Shown one piece after another: positions 54,759 through 64,000 of a stretch of DNA of 64,000 nucleotides. Source of the stretch: Aquilaria yunnanensis (lineage: Eukaryota > Streptophyta > Magnoliopsida > Malvales > Thymelaeaceae); assembly GCA_039654915.1 (NCBI GenBank), contig CM077593.1, positions 38,224,501-38,288,500 of the forward strand, read 5' to 3'. Positions within the stretch are counted from its first letter, which is position 1. Each line of letters starts with the position of its first letter. Below the pieces are notes generated by a model. That model saw only the letters and a list, made by a program, of their open reading frames with translations. It made no database searches and was not told where the DNA came from. Both the position numbers and the translations under genes were made by a program.

Positions 54759-55746
54759 TTCTGCAGAAATGCAGAATTTGGCCGATTGCTGCTACGAACT
54801 TTGGCAACCAAATACATATAGCAAACATGCATCAAAAGTTACCAAATTTCATACACATGAAGTACATGTTGCAAGGAACAAAACCAACTATCAAAGCCAA
54901 ACTATGATGCATTAGAAGCATCAAACCAACCCTTCGAATTTAGCTAGTCCATCATAATTCCCAAAACGTTTCTTCATACCATACCCAAAAATTACTCAAC
55001 TTTCTCAATCCATTTCAATCCAAAAGCAATCCAACAACTTAAAAACACTTTCTCCCTTACCTTAACACCAAGAACAAGCAAGAATTCGAACCCTTCCTCT
55101 TCCAAATAAGCTTCCAAAGTTCTACACAAATTCAAACCAAAACAAAGCTCTAAAACATCAAAAACACCTCTTCCAACCAAAACCCAAGCTTCCAATCAAT
55201 CAAATAACATGAATTCAATCAAGAACATGAATCATACCTCGTTCAAAAACAGGGGATGGAGAAAAACGCCTCTCCAAGCTTCAAAAACATGGATTCAAGC
55301 TTGAAAATGCATCCTCCAAGCTTAAACACCCTTAATTGCACCTTTTGGCACCAAGATCACTTGATTCCAAGTTCAATTTGAGAGAGAAATGAGTGAGGGA
55401 AGCTTAAGAACGTGTTAATGGCAGCTTCTCCCCCTCTTTCCCTTCTTAAACCCTCACTTAGCAACCAAGATCACCAAGGTTTCAAGTTAAGTGCAATTAG
55501 GTCCCCCATCTTTGTAACTTGACAATTCTTGATTAAATTCTTGTCTATTTGTTGAGTTTGAGTTAAGGTTAAAAGTTAAGTTCTAAAAATTCATTTTAAA
55601 ACACTCGGGACTCGTCCCGGCCACTCAGGGTGCAAAATTACCATTTTGCCCCTGAACTTAGTTCAGAGCTTTATTCTTGTTGGAACTTAGTGAACTTTGG
55701 CAAACTTCTTAATTCTTGCTAGGCAAACTTAAATTAAACTTCTACA

Positions 55747-56788
55747 CTAAATTCTAAAGTCCTTACCTCCCTCTAGAAGGGCCGTAACATTCTCCCCTCC
55801 TTCTGGAATTTGGTCCCCCAAATTCCGTTGCAACTCTGGAAAAACACCAGGATATCTTTTCAGCATATCCTGCTCTGTCTCCCAGGTAGCTTCCTCCTCA
55901 CTATGGTTAGACCAAAGGATCTTAACCATCGGAATCCACTTAGTCCGCAGTTTCTTGACTTGCCTATCCAAAATCTGAACTGGTTTCTCTTCATAAGTCA
56001 AGTCCTCCTGAATGGGTATCACTGAAGGATTTACTACCTGTCCGGGCTCAACTGTGCACTTCCTGAGTAAACTAACGTGAAACACGTTATGCACTTGAGA
56101 AAGGTTAGGCGGTAAAGCCAACCGATAAGCAACTTTCCCAACTTTCTCTAACACTTCATACGGTCCAATGAACCTTGGAGCTAACTTGCCTCTCTGTCCA
56201 AAACGACTAACTCCTCTCATGGGTGACACTTTTAGAAGTACTTTGTCACCAACCTCAAAACTCAATTCTCTTCTTCTTCTGTTTGCATACTTAGTCTGTC
56301 TGTCATTAGCTGTTTTGATTCTCTGCTGAATCAACTTAATCTTAGCTGTAGTGTCAGCTATGATCTCAGGTCCAATAACCACTCTGTCTGTTGGATCTGC
56401 CCAACAATGAGGTGTCATACATCGTCTCCCATACAAAGCTTCATAGGGCGCCATTCCAATAACAGATTGATGACTGTTATTATAGGCAAACTCGATCAGT
56501 GGTAAGTGCTGATCCCAATCACCTCTGAAATCAATGACACACATGCGTAGCATGTCCTCCAAAGTCTGAATCACCCTCTCTGACTGTCCGTCAGTCTGCG
56601 GATGAAAAGCAGTACTGAGGCTAACTTTACTGCCCAATGCTTCCTGAAAAGCATTCCAAAACCGTGATGTAAATCGTGGATCTCTGTCTGATATGATCTG
56701 ATCCGGTATCCCATGGAGTCTCACAATCTCCCTGAGATATAACTGAGCCAACCTCTCCAATGTATAGGTGACTCTGATCGGTATAAAG
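55747..56788 (-). pseudogene. Tek-I integrase core and chromodomain-like tail, cut by Tek-J
   Basis: The visible frame starts at FIPIRVTYTLERLAQLYLRE and includes SDRDPRFTSRFWNAFQEALG and GQSERVIQTLEDMLR with the catalytic aspartate and glutamate, then the C-terminal tail with LTYEEKPVQILD and LWSNHSEEEATWE. There is no internal stop in this part, unlike Tek-D. The stop codon (55747) lies inside the 3' LTR. The upstream frame that runs on to 56883 is Tek-J LTR sequence, not part of the gene. Confidence 0.88.
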
Positions 56789-59505
56789 TGTCGTGCCCTA
56801 AACTGCCCCTGGCCCATCCGGGCCCAATTATCTAAAACATGCAGCGGAAGTTTAATTAAATCGAAGGGACTTTTATTACTCACTAAGACTTATGGGCACG
56901 AACCCCAGGATACTTACTGGTACTAGCTTGTTATGTTCTTATTAAAGGTTTAAGTTTAAGTGCTCTTGGAAACAAACTAGCACTTATGTGGATTTCATGT
57001 GTTCATTTTCATGGTATTTACCAAGCTTTAGCCAAGATTATGCATGGCATCCAAAACACCAACTTAAGTTTGAAAACTTATTTTCATGCATATGGTTTGC
57101 ATGCTTATGTGTTTTAGTGTTCACTAGTGCACATAATCACTTAATGCCTTTAGATGCAACTAATGCTTAGGCATATATTAATTCACGTACGTGCACTTGA
57201 ATTCCTTATTAGCCAATCTTTACACATGCATCCAATTTCATGCTTCTCCAAGTTTATTTGCATGTTTTTCTTTGAGTGCGCATACAAAGCCAAACATAGC
57301 ATGCTTTCAACATAAACATGGGCTTATGAGCCTTTTCCATACTTAACATGCATATGGCCCAAAATTAACCAAGAACATATTCAAATTTTCTAATTTCTTA
57401 TTTAAGCCCAAAACATGCATTTAAGCCCAATTTATACATGCTTCCGATTTTCATGAAAATCATACTTCCATAAAACATGCATGGGCCTTGGTAAGTCCAC
57501 CAAGCAATAAAAACACCCAAAGTGTCCATAGTCCATATTACAAGCCCAAAATACTAAGTTTGGCCAAATTTTAGCTAAGTCCATAAATTTGGTCATTTAA
57601 CTAAGACCAACTATTACATGCTTAAAAGCAAGCCATAATCCAAAGAACACAAATCCACCTTAAGACGTTGTTCCCACAGTTTCTAGACTCGTAGTCCTGC
57701 ACACAAAGTCCACATTTTATTAGCTTGATTTTCAAGCAACTAAAGGTAAATACTTAGAATAAATTGAGCAAATAGTATTTACATACTCAACCTCAACACC
57801 ACAGAAAGAGTACTTAGGACTCTTAGCTCAATCTTTCGAGCACACTTTTTCCTACAAAGGTAGAGTAGGGCGGGTGAGATTTAAATCTCAATAAGGATTC
57901 CGTATGGCTTCCAAAGCCTAACATATGGCCTTTATGGCCTAACATATGCCAAGAATGTAATGGCAATAAATATTCCAAAAATCCTGCAAAGAAAACATAA
58001 AGACAAAGAAAACACAAAGATACATGTATATACAATAATAATCGAAATCGGGGGTTAGCATGCACAACAAATTCATAGAAGCACACAAACACACGCCACT
58101 TAACACCTTGATTTACAGAAGGGCAGCAAGCATCCCTCAAGTTTTATTTCATTAATTTCATATACTTTTCATTTTCGGAGATCTCACTTAGCATAGGAAT
58201 TTAAGGTGGCCTACTTAAATCCTAGCCCATAATGCTTGCTTACTTAACTTAGCTCATGAGCGATACAGAATTGCCGAAGCAATAATTTAACTTATGCCCT
58301 CTTAGCACACCTAGGATCATATGGTTCTTTGACCATCACCTAGGGGCCCGAATACTCAAAGAGTATAGGAATCCTTACCAATACCGAAAGCTTCTTAGAA
58401 GCTTGTTTTCCTTCGATTTCCTCGCTTGTTGGTTTCTAGAAATGATTTTCTAGCACAAGAACCAAAATGGCCAAATAAATTAGTAATCCATAAAATACCA
58501 AGAACACTTGGTAATTATCTTAAAGAAATCAAAATACCAAGAATACTTGGTTCACACTTACGAAACCTCGACTAGGAGGTGAGACCGAATTTTGTGTGCT
58601 TGATGTTCTTCAAATTTTTTTCTTGATTCTTCCTCCCAATGAGCTTAGAAGCTCATATACATAAAGAACTCCTTGAGAAGAGTTCAAAACCTCTAAGAAA
58701 TGAAGTTGGCCGAATTTCTCTCCTTGGTTTTCTTTGAATCTTTTACTTGATTCTTGCTCTTTGGGTGTTTAGAGCATGAATTCCACCAAGAACACTTGGT
58801 TTTAATTTATGGAAGGGTGATTTCTAGTGATGGCAGAATTTTTGGAGGAAAGAGAAGAGTTAGAAATGTTCTTGGAGAGAAGAACAAGTGTTGGCCAAAA
58901 CTAGAGAGAAGGGAGAGAGAGTTTGTAGAGAGAGATTGAAGAAAGAGAGTGAAATGGCTTGAATGAGGTGAGATGAGTGAAGAAATGTATTTTGTTGAAT
59001 GGGGGAGTGTATGTACGGTTATGGGTGTTCAAAATGGGTGGGAATAATGCCTTAGTGGAGTAATAATTCAAATGGGAAGTGGGAGACAAAGTGGGGGGAC
59101 AAATTGGAAGAGTTGGTGAAGGTGGGGGACAAAGGTGAGTGGAGGTGTGGGTGGAGGTGGAGGTGGCATAAAATATATTATTTTGAATGGACATGGCTAG
59201 CCATGGCATCCAAGGCCATGAAAATGGGTCAATTCCCCACTTAGTCCTCCAATCTTTTGAATTTGGGCAATTGAGCCCAACTTACAACAATTCCTTTGTT
59301 CAATTGAGTCCTTCATCTTTGAAATCCACCATTTTCACCATTATTTTTCTTGGCCTAAGCCAAGCTTAATTTCATGAATCCTTAACACTTTATTTAATGT
59401 CCCCTCACATTAATTCAGCTAAATTCCCAAATTAGGAAAATTCTTTGGCTCCCAATCCACTTACCCCGGGACCTAATCAGTTTGGATTTTCCGGGCATTA
59501 CAACA
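56789..59505 (-). repeat. 3' LTR of Tek-J (2,717 bp)
   Basis: In sense orientation it begins TGTTGTAATGCCCGG at 59505 and ends GGGCACGACA at 56789. It has no GC-rich palindromes like those of D and I. It contains repeated CCAAGAACACTTGG-like inverted motifs near 58498, 58540 and 58786, and a G-rich run (plus strand, 59090-59170). No coding frame is evident. Confidence 0.88.
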
Positions 59506-59514
59506 CTCCCCTCC

Positions 59515-62500
59515 TTAAGAAATTTGGTCCTCCAAATTTCCTAGGAGCTTAGGAAAGGTATCCAGATAGTTCTTAAGCATTTCAGTTTCAACCTCCCATG
59601 TTGCCTCCTCCTCAGAATGGTTAGTCCATTGGACTTTTACCATCGATATCCACTTACTCCTGAGCTTTCTAGTGTCCCTTGCCAATACCCGAATTGGTTC
59701 TTCCTCATATGTAAGATCTTGGGTAATGGGCACACTAGTGACATGTACCACTTGTTTAGGGTCGGAGACACACTTCTTCAACAAGCTTACATGAAATGTG
59801 TCATGTACATGTCCCAGCTCAGGTGGTAGTTCTAACTTGTAGGCTACATTTCCTACTCTTGCGAGTATTAGGTATGGTCCTACATACCTCGGGGCTAATT
59901 TTCCCCGCTTACCAAACCTCATTACTCCCTTCATGGGAGATACTTTCAACCACACTTGGTCTCCTGCCTGGAACTCCAGGTCTCTTCTTTTCTTGAGGTT
60001 GGCATATGATTCTTGCCTATTGTTGGCAGCCTTAATCCTTTCCTGGATTAGCTTAACTTTCCCAGTAGTCTCTCTTATAAGTTCTGGGCCAATTTCCAAC
60101 TTATCACCTGGCTCATGCCAGCAGTGTGGAGTTATGCATCTTCTTCCATATAGTGCCTCATAAGGTGCCATGCCAATCACTGAGTGATGACTACTATTGT
60201 ACGAAAACTCCACTAAAGGCAAGTGTTTATCCCATTCTCCTTGGAAGTCAATAATACAACACCTCAACATATCTTCCAAGGTTTGAATGGTTCTTTCAGT
60301 CTATCCGTCCGTTTGAGGATGGTATGCGGAACTGAATTTTAACTTAGTGCCCATGGCATGGTGCAAGGACTTCCAGAATCTGGAAACAAATCTTGGGTCT
60401 CAATCTGAGACAATGTCGTCTGGTACACCATTTAGCCTTACTATCTCCTTAACATATTGTTGGGCTAACTTCTCCAAGGAGTCTGTAAGGTTTATGGGCA
60501 AGAAGTGGGCTGCCTTAGTCAATCTGTCCACTATGACCCAGATTGTATTACTCTTTCTTCGGGTCAGTGGCAAACCCACTACAAAGTCCATGGATATGGA
60601 TCCCCATTTCCTTTCTGGTATAGGTAAGCTCTGTAATTTTCCACCAGGTCTCTGGTGTTCCACTTTGACTTGCTGACAAGTCATACACTTAGCCACAGAA
60701 GCACCAATCTCCTGCTTCATATATGGCCACCAGAAATGGGATCTCAAATTCTTATACATTTTCTGAGCTCCAGGATGCATACTCATCAAGCTGGAGTGGG
60801 CTTCTTCTAGGATTTGTTGCCTGATTCCATTCCTATTTGGCACATAAATCCTATTCTGGAAATATAATATTCTAGCCTTAAAGGAAAATCCTTGATACAA
60901 TTTCCCTCGTTTTTGCCCAGAGATCCTGGGAATCTCCTCATCTTGAAGCTGAGCTTCCTGAATTAGGTCTTTCCATTCAGACCTAATAGTTAGGACCTTT
61001 ACTTGGTCCATCTCCCAGTGTTTCCATTCCTGGGCCAATTCAGATAAACTGAGTACCTCTACCTTAGTAGGCTCTCCAGTGGCTTTGAGTATTCCCGTGT
61101 ACTTCCTACTGAGAGCATCAGCTACCACATTGGCCTTCTCGGCCGTATACTCGATGACGCACTCAAAATCTTTTAGGTACTCAAGCCATCTTCTTTGCCT
61201 CATGTTCAGGTCCTTTTGTGTAAACAAGTACCTTAGACTCTTGTGGTCTGTGAAGACTTGGAATCTGCCTCCAAGTAGGTAGTGCCTCCACTGCTTCAGA
61301 GCAAAGATCACTGCCGCTAACTCCAGATCATGAACTGGATAATTCTTCTCATGAGGCCTTAATTGTCTTGACCCATAGGCTATTGCTTGCTTCCCTTGCA
61401 TTAAGACACAGCCCAGCCCAACCCGAGAAGCATCAGTGTAAACTATATACTCCTTAGTAGGGTCTGGTAGAACCAGTATTGGGGCTGTAGTCAATCTTTC
61501 CTTAAGTTCTTGGAAGCTAGCCTCACATTGCTCACTCCACTCAAACTTTTGGTCCTTTCTTGTCAATTGAGTGAGCGGAGCTGCTAGTACAGAAAACTTG
61601 GGCACGAATCTCCTGTAGTAGCCAGCAAGTCCTAGGAAGCTTCTTATGTCCCTCACAGTCTGAGGTTGCTTCCATTCCAAGACAGCTTTGATTTTCTCGG
61701 GATCAACAGCTAATCCATGCTCATTGATCACATGTCCGAGAAACCCAATTTCCTTAGCCCAGAATTGGCACTTACTTAGTTTGCCATATAACTCATGTTC
61801 CTTTAACAGGCTTAGCACCCTTCTCAGGTGCTCCTTATGGGCTTCTTCATCCTTTGAGTACACTAATATGTCATCGATAAATACCACAACAAAGTGGTCC
61901 AAATAAGCCTTGAACACTCTTTGCATGAGGTCCATGAAAAAGGCTGGCGCATTTGTGAGCCCAAATGGCATCACTGTGTACTCAAAGTGACCATATCTGG
62001 TTCTGAAAGCTGTCTTTGGGACATCTTCTTCTCTGACTCTCAGCTGGAAGTATCCAGATCTGAGGTCTATTTTGGAAAAGACCTTAGCTCCCTTTAACTG
62101 ATCAAATAGATCCTCGATCCTTGGGAGGGGGTACTTATTCTTAATGGTTAGTGCATTGAGCTTCCTGTAATCGATGCACAACCTAAGGGTTCCATCTTTC
62201 TTCTTCACAAAAAGTACAGGTGCTCCCCAAGGAGATGTACTTGGCCTTATGAAACCCTTCTCAAGCAACTCATCCAGTTGCTTCTTTAGTTCCACCATTT
62301 CAGGAATAGCCATCCTGTAAGGAGCAATAGATGCTGGTGCGGCTCCTGGCACCAATTTGATCTCAAACTCAACCTCTCTTGCAGGAGGGAGTCCTGGGAG
62401 ATCAGTGGGGAACACTTCAGGGAATTCTCTTGCTATGGGTATTTTACCCAGCTCTATTTCAACTTCAGTTCCATTTAACCCTAGGTATTCACCTTTTATT

Positions 62501-64000
62501 ATTAGGGGTATGTGTTCCACCACTTTCAAAAGATGTTCTAGGACTAACCTAGAAGATTTTTTCAAAGATTGAGGTTTGTGTCCAGGCAGATAAAGTTGCC
62601 TGGCATGGCCGTCTATGACTACCCGGTTGGTACTAAGCCAGTTCATACCTAGTATGATATCATATCCATTAGTATCCAAGATTATTAGGTCGGCTCTAAG
62701 CTCTAGCTCACCTAGCCTAAGCATGCAATCTTTTACCATATGGTATGTTATCAAGACCTCGTTCCCGGCAGTTTTAACCAGGTACATTTTATCCGTATTG
62801 CATACTTCTAGGTTCATATCTTTAACTAGCTTAGAGGAAACTATAGATAAAGATGCACCAGTATCAAATAAAACTGATACCTCATAACCATTAATAATAA
62901 TGGTACCTGCAAGAGTTTGCCTGACCAGCCCGGCCTGGTCCATTTCTTCTTCATCGTCCCCAGCTCTGTTGTCCTCTGGGTCCTCTCGTGCTTTTCTCGA
63001 ACTCTCAATCTGGAATACTCTTCCAGCAGCTTGAGCTTGTTTATTCCTGCCCTGGGGCATGCTAGGGCCCTGGTCCCTCCTCGGTGGTGGAGGTATATTG
63101 GGCCTCTTTATGGGCAATTGTCTATGTGCCCATCTATTATTGAACCCTCCCGGGGTCCTCTGATCTTCTCCCTTGGCAGGGCAGTCTTTTACCCAGTGAT
63201 CCTGGGCGCCGCATTTTAGGCATCCGGAAGTGAGCCTGTAGCATGGCTTTTGGCCATGGAACTTACCACACGTTTCACATTGTGGCCCGTAGGGGGCTGT
63301 GGCCTTCATTCTCTTATCCATTCTTGGCTCATATGCCAAGCTATCTTTTCCTCTCCTTTTAGAGGGCTTTTGTAGTCTACTGGTACTTCCGGAGCCAATC
63401 ATGAATTGTCCCCTGAACTCTTGCTCTAGGGCCATAGCCTTCTGTACAATGTCGTGGTATTTGTTGGCTCCTACTGCTCTGAGTATTTGCCTCAGCTCTG
63501 GCCTAAGTCCTCGAAGGAACCTCTTGGCCTTTATATCCTCTCGATCATCGTACTGTGGTGCATATCTTATGAGGTTACTGAACCTCTGTTCATATTCTAG
63601 TACGGAGAGCTCTTTCTGCTCAAGCAGGTCAAACTCAACCTGCTTTTGGTCTTTCTGTGCTTCACCGATGTATTGTTGATGAAACACTTGTTCGAATTCG
63701 GGCCATCTCATTGCTCTTCTACTTTGAGCAGGCCGCCTAGCATTTTTGCTAGCATATGTCCTATGGACTGCTCTCCACCATAACTCAGCATTTCCTTCTA
63801 GTTTGAAGGTTGCCAGTAAGACCTTCTGAGAAGCGGAAACCTCCATTCTCTCAAAGATCTTTTCGATCTGGTTTTTCCAGAATTCTGCTTCATCTGGGTT
63901 ACAGCTTCCTTTAAATACTGGAGGTTTTAGGGCAAGGAACCCCTCCAATTGGCCTTCTCTTAGGCCCCCAGCATTATCAATATTGGGCCTCCCTCTTTGC
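59515..64000 (-). pseudogene. Tek-J gag-pol polyprotein, open except for two stops in integrase
   Basis: The frame is open to the right edge, so the true start is outside; no in-frame ATG is visible before 63948. Counting residues from 63948: gag core about 1-200, zinc knuckle [14 protein letters not shown] near 242-256, protease [12 protein letters not shown] near 361, reverse transcriptase with FIDD near 688-692, RNase H with [11 protein letters not shown] near 836, and integrase zinc region 1058-1090 with MDFVVGLP near 1119. Two stops interrupt the integrase core: TGA at 60400-60402 (expected arginine in SDRDPRF) and TAG at 60301-60303 (expected glutamine in DGQ). A chromodomain-like tail with WTNHSEEEATWEVE ends the frame at 59515. 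It needs only two reversed C-to-T changes to be open, but was not active in this state. Confidence 0.92.

Larger units (their letters stand above)
53277..55789 (-). repeat. 3' LTR of Tek-I (2,513 bp)
   Basis: In sense orientation it begins TGTTACGGCCC at 55789 and ends GGGGATCGTGTCA at 53277. The polypurine tract CCAGAAGGAGGGGAGAA (minus strand, 55806-55790) precedes it. It holds four GC-rich palindromes, a short tandem repeat and an AT dinucleotide run near 54054-54068. Confidence 0.9.
53277..56788 (-). mobile_element. Tek-I: chromovirus close to Tek-D, visible 3' part only
   Basis: The plus strand shows the LTR end TGACACGATCC at 53277, the 3' LTR to 55789, the polypurine tract and the integrase end of pol, all in minus orientation. 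Tek-J interrupts the integrase at 56788. The left target flank is ATACT (53272-53276); the other end is outside the window. The protein is closely similar to Tek-D over the integrase and tail. Confidence 0.9.
56789..64000 (-). mobile_element. Tek-J: chromovirus with long LTR, 5' end outside the window
   Basis: The 3' LTR is at 56789-59505, the polypurine tract at 59506-59519, and gag-pol fills 59515-64000 in minus orientation. The left target flank is TAAAG (56784-56788). It is a different family from D and I: the LTR sequence differs and protein similarity is only moderate. It is the youngest layer at this end, as it sits in Tek-I, which sits in Tek-H. Confidence 0.92.

Noticed and set aside
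56789..56883. An N-terminal extension of the Tek-I integrase frame
   Set aside because: It is Tek-J LTR sequence that happens to be open; the integrase homology starts at FIPIRV at 56788.

Overview
The window looks like intergenic DNA from a large seed-plant nuclear genome. Every stretch I could assign belongs to LTR retrotransposons nested in one another, and I found no ordinary host gene, rRNA or tRNA. The plant origin rests on lineage hallmarks: Ty3/gypsy elements of the Tat type (a second RNase H after the first, gag-pol in one long frame, an extra antisense gene) and of the chromovirus/Tekay type (integrase ending in a chromodomain-like tail, tRNA-Met primer site). I cannot name the species. 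Labels such as Tat-A or Tek-D are mine.

Left part (1-5547): Tat-A on the minus strand is cut by the window edge and ends in its 5' LTR (4243-5097). It abuts a remnant (5098-5547) of the antisense gene of an older Tat element, X.

Middle (5548-39142): Tat-C, plus strand, starts with an LTR at 5548-6422. Its gag is split by S1, a solo LTR of a 1.4-kb family that itself holds another solo LTR (7442-8844) and a chimeric insertion (8935-11839). The Tat-C protease region is split by Tek-D (13924-38953), a complete chromovirus with two 2,656-bp LTRs and the target duplication CTATG. Inside Tek-D lie Tat-E (18014-30545, itself holding solo LTR S4), a minus-strand solo Tat LTR (31074-32022) and solo LTR S5 (32606-34021). 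The chain X > C > D > E > S4 is five levels deep. Tat-C stops abruptly at 39142.

Right part (39143-64000): Tat-G, minus strand (39143-50282), has two 867-bp LTRs and an unbroken 1,765-codon gag-pol. Its left flank is Tat-C protease and its right flank is the chromovirus Tek-H, so the locus was probably joined by recombination or deletion. Tek-H holds solo LTR S6 and is interrupted by Tek-I (minus), which is interrupted by Tek-J (minus, running off the right edge).

The most interesting item is an extra gene carried antisense between pol and the 3' LTR of the Tat elements. In Tat-E it reads as an intact four-exon, 701-codon gene with its own TATA box; in Tat-G the same gene has three nonsense codons although gag-pol is open. 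The two genes converge on a roughly seven-copy minisatellite. Other points of note are gag frames that begin inside the LTR and read through the primer-binding site, hairpins at the Tat LTR termini, a conserved G-box plus TATA promoter, and clusters of an 18-bp GC-rich palindrome in the Tekay LTRs.
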